The notes: a model not told the origin generated them from the sequence alone. Positions 23,099 to 31,102 are shown, numbered from the stretch's first letter. The stretch is 44,894 bases of DNA from UMGS1601 sp900553335 (GCA_937920725.1 CALEUW010000006.1:1-44894); one strand, 5' to 3'. A program made the numbers and translations.

Positions 23099-23932
23099 CT
23101 ATATCAGTATTGTAAAAATTGCGGTGGATTCCGGCATATGCATCACGCCGGCAGAGCTTTCCACCTTCAGACAGACACTGCCATGAAGTATCTGACCAAC
23201 GCCCGTTCCCATATTAACAAAATGTAAACTTTCGGCCGGAAAAGAAAGCACATTTCCGTTTACTTCTGCGCTGATATATCGTCCGGCGTTAAAATACTTC
23301 AGGCTGTTTACCTTGCCCCACATCAACTTTCCGTTTAATTTAGACTTTGCCGAAACAGATTGTGCACGCAGCTGAATTATCCCTATGCCGTTTTCGATGC
23401 ATAGTGTACATGGATGTTCGAATCCTTCGTTTGCCATGGAAAGATTATTTCCATTCTTTACATGCTCTCGGTATATGAGAAAGGGAAAATGGTAGCAGCC
23501 GTCGTGAAACTTTTTGCAAAGAGCTTTTCCGCTGAATTGTTTAAAATTGCGTAGTTCATATTTAACACGGTAGTGTTGTTCAGTCGCACGAACTGCGTCC
23601 ATTGTTTTTTCCGAACAATACAGCGCCCAATAAAAGGCGTCACGCCTTGCATTCTCTATATCAACGCCTTCATATAACAGATGATTAAGAGTAACATCAA
23701 TTCTATCTGAATACCGCATTGCTTCTTGATAACCCATTGGCGTCAGAATCGGATTTCGTACATCTTCCCGGTCAATATAACCATCTTTTTCAAGAGAAAT
23801 TAAAGTGCGGCTTATTTTATATTTCTCTACATTCAGTGTTCGCGAAATTCCCGTTACTGTACAATCCTCAGCTGGTAATTTCAAAAAGCAAAGCAGCACA
23901 CGAAGTCTTAGAATATCTGGCGTGTCAGGCAT
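23099..23932 (-). CDS. DtxR-like regulator with an extra C-terminal domain
   Basis: 277 residues from the ATG at 23932, 9 nt after GGAG; an ATG three codons earlier touches the ribosome site. Residues about 1-60 are a winged helix (VTGISRTLNVEKYKISRTLISLEKDGY). Residues about 60-115 look like a DtxR dimer and metal helix pair (LTPMGYQEAMRYSD...NHLLYEGVDIENARRDAFYWALYCSEKTMDAV), although the expected Cys/His ligands are partly missing. The last 160 or so residues are predicted beta-rich with HPCTLCIENGIG, a domain I do not recognise. Position between the flavodoxin unit and the heme operon, next to two palindromes and several iron boxes, suggests it senses iron or heme. Confidence 0.7.
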   Translation of the reverse strand: MPDTPDILRLRVLLCFLKLPAEDCTVTGISRTLNVEKYKISRTLISLEKDGYIDREDVRNPILTPMGYQEAMRYSDRIDVTLNHLLYEGVDIENARRDAFYWALYCSEKTMDAVRATEQHYRVKYELRNFKQFSGKALCKKFHDGCYHFPFLIYREHVKNGNNLSMANEGFEHPCTLCIENGIGIIQLRAQSVSAKSKLNGKLMWGKVNSLKYFNAGRYISAEVNGNVLSFPAESLHFVNMGTGVGQILHGSVCLKVESSAGVMHMPESTAIFTILI

Positions 23933-24039
23933 ATGTATCATCTCCTATCATATAATTTTTATCAATTTTCTTCTGTCGACTTATGCCGAACAGTTCATCC
24001 CAAAGCCACATCAAGAATACTATCCTTGAGGTGATCGTA

Positions 24040-24240
24040 TTGAGATATGAGAATTTAAACCAGTTAATCCATGAAAGCAGCAGCTCTCGCCAATATTTTC
24101 TTTCCCTGCCAGTCAGTATGCAGTTCAAGCTTCATGAGCATAATGATCATATTCATACAGCGGACGAGCTGCACCGCCGTACAGACGCAATTCTGAAATA
24201 CGATCGGCAGGTGGAAATCAGCGAGTATTATCAATTTTAA
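24040..24240 (+). CDS. Small conserved-looking protein, 66 residues
   Basis: TTG start at 24040 after GAGGTGATC; product begins MRYENLNQLIHESSSSRQYF, has LSLPVSMQFKLHEHNDHIHTADELHRR and ends SEYYQF. It is polar, helical and rich in His (five). It runs opposite to its neighbours and is divergent from the DtxR-like gene. I do not know a function. The even codon pattern and ribosome site support a real gene; His-rich segments could bind metal, but that is a guess. Confidence 0.55.
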   Translation: MRYENLNQLIHESSSSRQYFLSLPVSMQFKLHEHNDHIHTADELHRRTDAILKYDRQVEISEYYQF

Positions 24241-24260
24241 TTTTTTATAGTGCAGATGTA

Positions 24261-24347
24261 TCATTCAGCGTTTTTCAGGGCTTTATCCAGCGGAATTTTT
24301 TTTCTTCTGAAATCAAAGCCTAAAACAATCAGATACCCAATCAGCAC
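24261..24347 (-). pseudogene. C-terminal remnant of a membrane protein gene
   Basis: An open stretch reads VLIGYLIVLGFDFRR then KKIPLDKALKNAE and stop: a membrane helix end with a basic cytoplasmic tail. It has no ribosome site and starts right at iron box 4. It looks like the last 28 codons of a lost iron-regulated transporter gene, left behind after a deletion that reached the promoter. Confidence 0.35.
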
Positions 24348-24349
24348 AA

Positions 24350-24365
24350 GTTAGCATATACTAAC
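24350..24365. promoter_or_regulatory. Iron-type regulator box 4
   Basis: GTTAGCATATACTAAC, next to the gene remnant at 24261-24347 and 55 bp downstream of the minus-strand promoter at 24420-24449. Confidence 0.7.
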
Positions 24366-24382
24366 CCATTGTCTTAAAGAAA

Positions 24383-24407
24383 GCAGCCGCTAAGAGTTAG
24401 CGGCTGC
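24383..24407 (-). terminator. Strong hairpin GCAGCCGCTAA-gag-TTAGCGGCTGC
   Basis: Perfect 11-bp stem with a 3-nt loop, followed on the minus strand by TTTCTTT. It probably ends the DUF3793-flavodoxin transcript. Confidence 0.65.
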
Positions 24408-24419
24408 TACCTAAGCTGT

Positions 24420-24449
24420 AGTATAACATATAACACTCCTGTTTGTCAA
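24420..24449 (-). promoter_or_regulatory. Minus-strand promoter after flavodoxin
   Basis: TTGACA (24444-24449), 18-nt spacer, TATACT (24420-24425). The same hexamers and spacing occur at 25910-25939. What it now transcribes is unclear, since only a hairpin, box 4 and a gene remnant follow. Confidence 0.55.
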
Positions 24450-24522
24450 GGTGCATCTGGTAAGCTTGGAAATGTTATAAAAAGAAACGGCATAGTGCGA
24501 TCCCTAAAATATTCTGCTCGCT

Positions 24523-24945
24523 TTATACAAGCGCAGCGCCCAGCGCCTTGCAGGATATGATCGCATCATCATCGGGTGCTTCGTTGCAAATCACGCTGTC
24601 ACATGCAAGAACAGCGCCGTTGCTTTTGCAAATATCCTCCCAATCGCGCATCCACTCACCGTCTCCCCAGCCATAAGAGCCGAATAAAGCAATCTTTTTA
24701 CCGTTCAGTTGTGCTTCCACAGAATCAAACATCGGCTGGAACTCATCTTCCTCCAGCACCTCAGCTCCCATAGCCGGGCAACCGAAAGCTATTGCGTCGA
24801 AAGAGTCCATCATAGAAGCGTCAAACTCAGAAGTCTGAAGCACTACAGCCTCTGCTCCTTTTTCAGCCGCGCCAGCTCTGACAGCCTCCGCCATTGCCTC
24901 CGTGTTTCCGGTTCCGCTCCAATAAACTACTGCTATTTTGCTCAT
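24523..24945 (-). CDS. Flavodoxin
   Basis: 140 residues, short-chain flavodoxin. FMN phosphate loop WSGTGNTEAM (about 9-18), second FMN loop AFGCPAMGAE, third GSYGWGDGEWM. It carries electrons in place of ferredoxin when iron is scarce, in the cytoplasm. It follows DUF3793 by 34 bp, and two iron boxes precede that unit, which fits induction by iron limitation. Confidence 0.93.
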   Translation of the reverse strand: MSKIAVVYWSGTGNTEAMAEAVRAGAAEKGAEAVVLQTSEFDASMMDSFDAIAFGCPAMGAEVLEEDEFQPMFDSVEAQLNGKKIALFGSYGWGDGEWMRDWEDICKSNGAVLACDSVICNEAPDDDAIISCKALGAALV

Positions 24946-24979
24946 ATGTATACCAACCTTTCTTAAAATAAAATATATA

Positions 24980-25537
24980 TTAAACGGTCACAGTAAGCCA
25001 TTCAATAGACTTTCCTTCTGAAAACAGCGTACAGTAAATATCCGTACATTTTTTATACTGCGCAAACAGCTTTTGAGCAGCATCTTCATCTCCATAGACT
25101 TTCCAACATCCCACACATTTGCAGTCCGCCGCTTTGTTTTCGATAAAGCCCTGTACATCCTCAGGCGGATAACCGAGAAACAGCCCGATTTCGTGCGGAA
25201 AATCTTCTTTTTCCCGCAAACGCCTGATCAATTCCGAAATACACCGCTCCGGTGCATCTGTTTCATAGCCGCGCTCTTTCAATATCTTGTATGCCTCATC
25301 ATGCTGCAAATCTGAAGAAAGTCTTGACGGACGATAAACATATACAAGAGCAAGGTTATTCTGAAATCGAAGCGGCAGCATACGCACTCCTTTCTTTACA
25401 AAAATGCGATTCCAGCAACGGACGCAGTTTCTCATTTCGGTATCATCTGCAAATTTACAGCTAAACATATTTCCGGTTTTTATTCCTGCAAGCGTAGGCG
25501 AGCAATGCTGTACCAACATATCTTCCGACATATTCAT
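24980..25537 (-). CDS. DUF3793 family protein
   Basis: 185 residues. Family hallmarks: LVQHCSPTLAGIKTGNMF at the N terminus and HEIGLFLGYPPEDVQGFI near 117-134, with CKCVGCWKVYG and KCTDIYC after it. DUF3793 is found in Clostridia beside feo iron transport, DUF2325 and flavodoxin genes; its activity is unknown. Here it lies between a decayed DUF2325 gene and flavodoxin. The ATG at 25537 follows AAAGGTGG. Confidence 0.9.
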   Translation of the reverse strand: MNMSEDMLVQHCSPTLAGIKTGNMFSCKFADDTEMRNCVRCWNRIFVKKGVRMLPLRFQNNLALVYVYRPSRLSSDLQHDEAYKILKERGYETDAPERCISELIRRLREKEDFPHEIGLFLGYPPEDVQGFIENKAADCKCVGCWKVYGDEDAAQKLFAQYKKCTDIYCTLFSEGKSIEWLTVTV

Positions 25538-25546
25538 CCACCTTTA

Positions 25547-25802
25547 TTACAAAATATATTCTTCTAAAATAGTTTTCAGCGCCGCCATGCAGATGTTTAC
25601 CAGCAGGCGTTCATCGCTCACTATTCATCGTATATTGCATATAACGCTGTATTTCTGAAAAGCACCGGCAAATTCAAAATTACGATATCTTTGATCCGAT
25701 TTTCATTTTCAAATACGCCTTAGCTTTTACATTCGTAATGTCTGCAAAAATCCTTATATAGCCGAGCCATATTTTCTTTCCGCCTACAATCACTGCACTC
25801 AT
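25547..25802 (-). pseudogene. Decayed DUF2325 gene
   Basis: The frame opens MSAVIVGGKKIWLGYIRIF, as DUF2325 proteins do (MSxVIVGGN...), and keeps VKAKAYLKM in place of the usual CKAKVFT-M. It stops at 25680. Further matching pieces lie in another frame (DIVILNLPVLFRNTA) and at the end (MAALKTILEEYIL). At least two frame changes or stops separate them. The order DUF2325-DUF3793-flavodoxin is that of clostridial iron clusters. Confidence 0.6.
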
Positions 25803-25817
25803 ATAAATTTTTATCCA

Positions 25818-25833
25818 GTTAGCTTATGCTAAC
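25818..25833. promoter_or_regulatory. Iron-type regulator box 5
   Basis: GTTAGCTTATGCTAAC, 16 bp before the old DUF2325 start. A GGCCT...AGGC hairpin lies between it and box 6. Confidence 0.75.
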
Positions 25834-25885
25834 CATATGTTTAAAACAAAGGCCTCTTTCCAGGCTTTTATTATCCATATATTTG

Positions 25886-25901
25886 GTTAGCGTATGCTAA
25901 C
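25886..25901. promoter_or_regulatory. Iron-type regulator box 6
   Basis: GTTAGCGTATGCTAAC covers the likely start site of the promoter at 25910-25939, the classical place for DtxR-type repression. Confidence 0.8.
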
Positions 25902-25909
25902 TTGTACTT

Positions 25910-25939
25910 AGTATATCACATCCACATTAGGTTTGTCAA
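25910..25939 (-). promoter_or_regulatory. Promoter of the DUF2325-DUF3793-flavodoxin unit
   Basis: TTGACA (25934-25939), 18-nt spacer, TATACT (25910-25915) on the minus strand. Confidence 0.7.
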
Positions 25940-26021
25940 GAGTATACAGATAATTTTATAAAAATTCAGATAGAAGAACAAGGTCGGTTTAGAGTCAACC
26001 GACCTTGCTACACTTTTTGTT

Positions 26022-27755
26022 TTATCCAATTGACCAGCCTTGACTCTCAGTTTGCAACTTAACCATACGGGTATAGATACCATTATTTGCAAGCAGTTTG
26101 TCCGGCTGTCCCTGTTCCGCCACACTTCCGTCTGACAGAACGACTACCTTATCCGCACCGGCAACAGTACGCATTCTGTGTGCGATCAATAGAACCGTTT
26201 TATCTTTGATCAGGCGTGAGAGCGCAGACTGGATCGTCGTCTCGTTTTCCACATCAAGAGAAGCGGTTGCTTCATCAAGCAGAATAATAGGAGCATCTTT
26301 CAAGAATGCCCGGGCGATGGAAATTCGCTGTCTTTCACCGCCGGAAAGAGAACTTCCGTTTTCTCCGATATTGCTGTTCCATTTATCGGGAAGCTTTTCT
26401 ACAAATTCTTCGCAGTTTGCCATTCTCGCTGCTTCTATGACTTCCTCATCTGTAGCGTCCTTTCTGCCAATTCGGATATTTTCCATGACGGTATTGTTAA
26501 ATAGCGTTACATCTTGGAATACAATGGAGAATGCAGTTAAAAGCTGTTCGGGATCAATAGAGGCTACATCTACGCCGCCTATAGTGATTTTTCCCTTGTC
26601 TGCGTCCCAGAATCTTGCCGCTAACTTTGCCGCAGTAGATTTACCGCCGCCTGACGGACCGATCAACGCAGTTACTTCGCCTTGCTTTGCCGTAAATGAT
26701 ACATTTTGAAGCACTGTTTCCTCGTTGTTATAAGCAAACCCCACATTTTCAAACGCAATATCATAACCCTTTGGGTTGAATTCCTTTTTACCGTTCTGCT
26801 CCTTGCAGTTTTCAATCTCATTCATACGGTCTATGTTGATTTGCAGGGAATTCATCGCCGCTAAATTCTGCAAGGCGAAAGACATAGGTTCATAAAGTCT
26901 TGACACCACAAGCAGGAACATAAAGAAAGTAATCAAAGGAAGTGTGCCGTTAATCAGCAGCATACTGCCTGCAAGCGCTACAGAGGCAATACCCAGCTTT
27001 AAAATCATCTGAGCCGGTACAACGAACATAGCGCTGCCGAGTTCACTTTTGATGTGTCTGCCTTCCAAAGCATCAATTTTTTGGTACAACCCGTCCAGAT
27101 ATTCTTTTTCCGCATTGTTGCTTTTCAGATCGCGGACAGTTTCCAGGCACTCCTGAATACCGTCCTGCACGGCAATTTGAGCCTGATTTTGCTTTCGGGT
27201 AAAATAATTCTGCGCCTTTTTGGAAAGACCGACGATCAAAAGCGCCACGGGCAGAACCCACAGTGCGGCAAGTGCAAGCCGCCAATCATAGAAAAACATG
27301 CTGACGGCAATGATACAAGTAGAAAGAATAGAGGCGTAATATTGCGGTACATAGTGTGAAAACATCTGCTCTGTCGTAGCCACATCGCCAAGCATCGTAT
27401 TGGTCAGATCCGCAAGATCTTTTTTCCCGAAGAAAGAAAGAGGGAGCTTACGCAGCTTTTCCGCCAAACGGATTCTGCATTTACCTGATTCTCGGTAAGT
27501 AGAGAAGTATGTGGCGTTATATTTCCAATACTCTGAGAGAAAAATCAATAAAAGTGCGGTAACGATTCCGATTCCGTATGATACATAGTGACTTTTCGGC
27601 ATCGGTCCGCCCACAAAATCATTCACTAAAAAGTACAGCAATCCTACAGGGAACATCAGCACAAGATCTGCAACCGTACACGCCAGAGTTGCAATCACAA
27701 GTCCCTTTGCACCCTCTCTTGAGAGTGCAAATCGTTTCATTATTCTGTTTATCAT
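26022..27755 (-). CDS. Exporter-fold ABC half-transporter, iron-regulated (second subunit)
   Basis: 577 residues from the ATG at 27755, which follows GGAGGTGCAAT; a longer frame to 27803 lies inside the upstream gene. Six membrane helices (about 15-310), then an ATPase with Walker A GPSGGGKST, signature LSGGERQRISIARAFL and Walker B IILLDEATAS. It overlaps its partner by 4 bp. Pairs of this fold under iron control, such as YbtPQ and IrtAB, import ferric siderophores although they look like exporters. That role is possible here; drug-type export is the alternative. Confidence 0.85.
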   Translation of the reverse strand: MINRIMKRFALSREGAKGLVIATLACTVADLVLMFPVGLLYFLVNDFVGGPMPKSHYVSYGIGIVTALLLIFLSEYWKYNATYFSTYRESGKCRIRLAEKLRKLPLSFFGKKDLADLTNTMLGDVATTEQMFSHYVPQYYASILSTCIIAVSMFFYDWRLALAALWVLPVALLIVGLSKKAQNYFTRKQNQAQIAVQDGIQECLETVRDLKSNNAEKEYLDGLYQKIDALEGRHIKSELGSAMFVVPAQMILKLGIASVALAGSMLLINGTLPLITFFMFLLVVSRLYEPMSFALQNLAAMNSLQINIDRMNEIENCKEQNGKKEFNPKGYDIAFENVGFAYNNEETVLQNVSFTAKQGEVTALIGPSGGGKSTAAKLAARFWDADKGKITIGGVDVASIDPEQLLTAFSIVFQDVTLFNNTVMENIRIGRKDATDEEVIEAARMANCEEFVEKLPDKWNSNIGENGSSLSGGERQRISIARAFLKDAPIILLDEATASLDVENETTIQSALSRLIKDKTVLLIAHRMRTVAGADKVVVLSDGSVAEQGQPDKLLANNGIYTRMVKLQTESQGWSIG

Positions 27756-29527
27756 ATTGCACCTCCAACCTTCCAGCCAATCGAAGTCTGATAATCCTGC
27801 CACATTTTCGCATACAAACCATCACTTTGTGACAGCTGATTATGTGTTCCGAATTCCTCAATTTTTCCGTCTTTTAATACAAATATCCTGTCCGCATTTC
27901 TAACCGTAGTTAAACGGTGTGCGATCATAATCACTGTTTTATCCTTTGACAGCTCCTCAAAAGCACGCTGTACAAGGGATTCGTTTTCAGGATCGGCAAA
28001 GGCGGTTGCTTCGTCCAAAACAATGATCGGTGCGTTTTTCAGCATTACACGGGCAATGGCAATACGCTGCTGCTCGCCGCCCGAAAGATAAACGCCTTTA
28101 GTGCCGATTACCGTATCAATACCGTCAGGGAGCTTAGCGATAATATCGTCACACTGAGCTTTGTGCAAAGCACTTTCTACTTCTTTTCGGGAAGCATTCG
28201 GCTTTGCCAGTCTCACGTTTTCGAAAATAGAAGCTTTTAAAAGTCTGCTGTCCTGAAAGACATAGGACACAGTTTCCATCAGCTCAGATTTTTTAATATG
28301 CTTTACATTTACACCTCCGACCTTGATTTCACCGCCTGTTACATCCCAAAACCGTGAAATAAGCCCTGCGGCAGTAGATTTACCGCCGCCTGACGGTCCA
28401 ACAAGTGCAACGGTTTCACCCGGATGTACCTTAAAGGAAACATTTCTGATCGCATCGTTTTTCGTCCCGCTGTATCGGAAGGAAACATTCTTGAATTCCA
28501 CCGAGTTATCCTTAGGCGATTCCCTTTTCGATGCATCGGGAAGCGGTTTCAGATCAAGTATTGAATGAATACGGGTAAGCGCATCGTTTACCACCATTCC
28601 GTTTTCGCTCATAAACAAAACCTTTGTCATAGAGGTGGCGATTACAGGCGTGAAAATCACATAGAAAATGAAGCTGAGCAGTAAAGACTGCGATACGGCT
28701 TCGCCGCCTGCGAGGATCAGTGCTAGCGTGATCAAAAAAGCAAAGGCACTGTTGATAAAAACGGTATACATAAGCATTGGCATGCGGCACTTTTTGCAAT
28801 AGGCGATACAGAATTTATAGTAGCTGTCTATAGAACCCCTGAAGCGTTTGAAAGTATGCACAGTCTGCCCGAAGGTCTTTACAACCGGTACGCCGCGCAC
28901 ATATTCTACAGCTTCATTGTTCATGTCTGCCAATGCGTTCTGATAGTTTTTCATATCGTCTGCCATCTTCGGTCCAGCCATTTTGAACATTGCTGCAAAG
29001 CCGAGAATAACCGGAACAAGACAGATCAGTCCAAATCGCCAGTCAAACAAGAAAAGCATAACAATCATACCGAGCGGCGTTGTAATAGCTCCTGCCATAT
29101 CAGGAAGCTGATGGGCAAGATAGGTTTCTGTTGCCGCGCTGCTGTCGTTTACAATACGGCGAATCTTACCGCTTCCCATTTCTCCGATAAAGCCCAACGG
29201 CAGCTTTGCGATATGTTCCATCAGTGTTTTACGCATATTTCCTGCAATGCGGAACGCCGACAAATGGGAACACATCAACGCACCTACATAAATGACAATG
29301 GATATCAAGGCAAACAGTACCGCCATCCAACCGTTATGTACAACATGAACAGCCTCCGAATAATTCGGCGCAACCTCAATTACTTCTTTGATAACCAAGA
29401 AGATAAAGACAAACGGCAGCAGCGCAAAAACCGCACTGATTACCGATAATATGAGCGATGAATAGGTAAGATATTTATGATTACCCGCATACCTCATAAG
29501 CTCTGAAAGATTTTTATTCTTTTTCAA
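27752..29527 (-). CDS. Exporter-fold ABC half-transporter, iron-regulated (first subunit)
   Basis: 591 residues from the TTG at 29527, 6 nt after GGAGGA; the TTG at 29533 is too close to that site. Six membrane helices (about 18-315), ATPase with Walker A GPSGGGKST, signature LSGGEQQRIAIARVML and Walker B IIVLDEATAF. The start overlaps the stop of a 35-codon frame by 4 bp (TTGA), so translation is probably coupled to it. A 24-bp palindrome with iron box 7 lies upstream. It forms a heterodimer with the next gene's product. Substrate unknown; an iron chelate is suggested by the control region. Confidence 0.85.
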   Translation of the reverse strand: MKKNKNLSELMRYAGNHKYLTYSSLILSVISAVFALLPFVFIFLVIKEVIEVAPNYSEAVHVVHNGWMAVLFALISIVIYVGALMCSHLSAFRIAGNMRKTLMEHIAKLPLGFIGEMGSGKIRRIVNDSSAATETYLAHQLPDMAGAITTPLGMIVMLFLFDWRFGLICLVPVILGFAAMFKMAGPKMADDMKNYQNALADMNNEAVEYVRGVPVVKTFGQTVHTFKRFRGSIDSYYKFCIAYCKKCRMPMLMYTVFINSAFAFLITLALILAGGEAVSQSLLLSFIFYVIFTPVIATSMTKVLFMSENGMVVNDALTRIHSILDLKPLPDASKRESPKDNSVEFKNVSFRYSGTKNDAIRNVSFKVHPGETVALVGPSGGGKSTAAGLISRFWDVTGGEIKVGGVNVKHIKKSELMETVSYVFQDSRLLKASIFENVRLAKPNASRKEVESALHKAQCDDIIAKLPDGIDTVIGTKGVYLSGGEQQRIAIARVMLKNAPIIVLDEATAFADPENESLVQRAFEELSKDKTVIMIAHRLTTVRNADRIFVLKDGKIEEFGTHNQLSQSDGLYAKMWQDYQTSIGWKVGGAI

Positions 29528-29631
29528 TTCCAATCCTCCTTTCCGATAATTGCCGGAATACTCAATTTGGCCATCAGTTTTAACGAAGTATCATTTAATA
29601 ACATACTCCGTGCATCTGTTTTATCTGACAC
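29524..29631 (-). CDS. 35-codon coupled leader frame, resembling a MATE N terminus
   Basis: GTG at 29631 stands 7 nt after AGGAGG, a better site than that of the ABC gene. The peptide begins MSDKTDARSMLLNDTSLKLM, continues AKLSIPAIIG and ends KEDWN. The first 30 residues resemble the N terminus of MATE efflux pumps, where LSIPAIIGM starts helix 1. The frame then reaches the ABC ribosome site and stops inside the ABC start. It is probably the retained beginning of a deleted gene that now serves as a translated leader. Confidence 0.55.
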   Translation of the reverse strand: MSDKTDARSMLLNDTSLKLMAKLSIPAIIGKEDWN

Positions 29632-29667
29632 TTTGATACCTCCTAATAGATAAATTTTTATGATACA

Positions 29668-29688
29668 GAAACCGCTGCAGCCGGTTTC
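29668..29688. other. Leader hairpin GAAACCG...CGGTTTC
   Basis: 7-bp stem in the untranslated leader between iron box 7 and the 35-codon frame. No T run, so it is not a terminator. Confidence 0.45.
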
Positions 29689-29702
29689 AGATATCTTCAT
29701 TT

Positions 29703-29726
29703 AACAGTTAGCTAATGCTAACTGTT
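29703..29726. promoter_or_regulatory. Iron-type regulator box 7 in a 24-bp palindrome
   Basis: AACAGTTAGC-TAAT-GCTAACTGTT: perfect 10-bp arms around the core GTTAGCTAATGCTAAC (29707-29722). TTGACA follows directly on the minus strand (29726-29731) as a possible -35, with no good -10 at normal spacing. Confidence 0.8.
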
Positions 29727-29744
29727 GTCAAAAATTAAAGAGCA

Positions 29745-30362
29745 CTACTGCCCCATAATTTTCATCCAGCCTGCGGTATAAAACGCACGCATTTCTTTTA
29801 AGTAGATAAGAGCTTGCTCCAAAGGCATTTCATGAATAATCAATTCCATAAAGGTTCCGAACATTCCGGTAATCAGGATATGCTCCAACCTCGGATCAAT
29901 TTCCGGTGAAGGCCGACCAAGTGCTTTCAGAACCTGCTGATAATCATGAGTTCCTTTGACCTCGATCTCCACCATTTCATCAATCATTCCGGAAAATCGT
30001 GTTCCGTCGGAACGGCAAAGGATCAATTTGAATTCATCCAAATGCTCATAAGCATACAATAACATCTCGGTCATGCAGTCGCCGGAAATTTCACTCATAT
30101 GCTCCGGCTGTTCTTCCTGCGGAAGAGTGGCGAAATCGGTCTGCGCTTTACGGTAACACTCCATAAAATGATTGTACTGCTCTCCGACTAACGCTTCAAA
30201 AAGCTCTTCCTTACTGTTATAATATCCGTAAAAAGCGCCAAGCGTAACACCCGCCGTTTTGACAATGCTCCGAAGAGAAGCTGATTTGAAGCCGTATTCC
30301 ATAAACGCTTCTTTTGCTGCAGCATGGATTTTCTCCAAAGTTGTTTTCTCTGCTTCGCTCAT
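29745..30362 (-). CDS. TetR-family regulator
   Basis: 205 residues. N-terminal helix-turn-helix (about 10-58: SIVKTAGVTLGAFYGYYNSKEELFEAL) and a helical C-terminal domain. ATG at 30362 follows AGGAGG. It lies 217 bp upstream of the ABC pair in the same direction, with its own promoter and a palindrome (30376-30410), so it probably controls itself and perhaps the transporter. Ligand unknown. Confidence 0.88.
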   Translation of the reverse strand: MSEAEKTTLEKIHAAAKEAFMEYGFKSASLRSIVKTAGVTLGAFYGYYNSKEELFEALVGEQYNHFMECYRKAQTDFATLPQEEQPEHMSEISGDCMTEMLLYAYEHLDEFKLILCRSDGTRFSGMIDEMVEIEVKGTHDYQQVLKALGRPSPEIDPRLEHILITGMFGTFMELIIHEMPLEQALIYLKEMRAFYTAGWMKIMGQ

Positions 30363-30375
30363 AATATCCTCCTAA

Positions 30376-30433
30376 TATATATCAGCGCTATATATCACTG
30401 ATATATTATAACCTGTATAACACATCTTGTCAA
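30376..30433 (-). promoter_or_regulatory. Promoter and operator of the TetR gene
   Basis: Minus-strand TTGACA (30428-30433), 17-nt spacer, TATAAT (30405-30410). The inverted repeat ATATATCAG (30377-30385) and CTGATATAT (30398-30406) covers the start site. Confidence 0.75.
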
Positions 30434-30497
30434 TAGGAAAGCATAAATATTCTTAAAAAGTTGTTCATCGCAAACCGCTGTGCAAATCTAGAATCAG

Positions 30498-30834
30498 AGC
30501 CGTCCCGATTTTCCCCTGAAAGTTATCCGTACCCACACGCTGCCTTTGAGTGTTGATTTTAATGTTTTTGATATTTACTTTGTTTTTCCTTCAGTTGTGT
30601 CTTACGGGACACCTGGTGAAAAAAATGTTTTGAGTAGAGATGGAAGATCAATGTTTATAAATAATTTTGTCAGACTTGAACAATAGGCTTCTAGTTTCAA
30701 TACATATAAGTGGCGTGGATATGTTTATGTAACCCCAAAATTAATAAAGAATATGCGTTGGAAGCATGTAGAACTATAATTTTTGAAGATAAAATAGAGT
30801 TGAAAGAACTGAAATCATTTCTTAAATTCTGATA
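30498..30834 (+). pseudogene. Decayed reading frame of unknown family
   Basis: Plus-strand pieces look coding but are broken. One reads LSVDFNVFDIYFVFPSVVSY then GTPGEKNVLSRDGRSMFINN and stops at about 30687. Others continue RGYVYVTPKLIKNMRWKHVE and IIFEDKIELKELKSFLKF up to 30833. No start codon with a ribosome site is present. The family is not recognised. It fills most of the 600 bp between the TetR gene and the initiator tRNA. Confidence 0.4.
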
Positions 30835-30933
30835 ATGATTTTTACATATCCGAGAGGTTTTCGTTTCGGGAGCCTCTTTGTTTTTGTATTTTCAGTTGTC
30901 CTCAAGTTGTCCTCAAAGAATAAAACAAAAAAC

Positions 30934-30970
30934 AAACGGGCGTCTGCGAATCACGCAAACGTCCGTTTTT
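30934..30970 (-). terminator. Terminator after the initiator tRNA
   Basis: AACGGGCGT...ACGTCCGTT hairpin; on the minus strand it is followed by TTTGTTTTTTG. Similar to the hairpin at 10801-10840. Confidence 0.7.
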
Positions 30971-30973
30971 CAT

Positions 30974-31050
<77 letters not shown>

Positions 31051-31073
31051 ATATATTTCCTGAGTGCTTAATA

Positions 31074-31102
31074 AGTATACCACTAAGACTTCTGTTTGTC
31101 AA
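31074..31102 (-). promoter_or_regulatory. Promoter of initiator tRNA
   Basis: Minus-strand TTGACA (31097-31102), 17-nt spacer, TATACT (31074-31079). Confidence 0.75.

Noticed and set aside
26098..26709. 203-codon plus-strand frame
   Set aside because: Antisense to the ABC ATPase domain and rich in Ser/Arg as such shadows are; no start signals.
28856..29449. 197-codon plus-strand frame rich in His and Cys
   Set aside because: Antisense to the membrane domain of the ABC half-transporter; no ribosome site.
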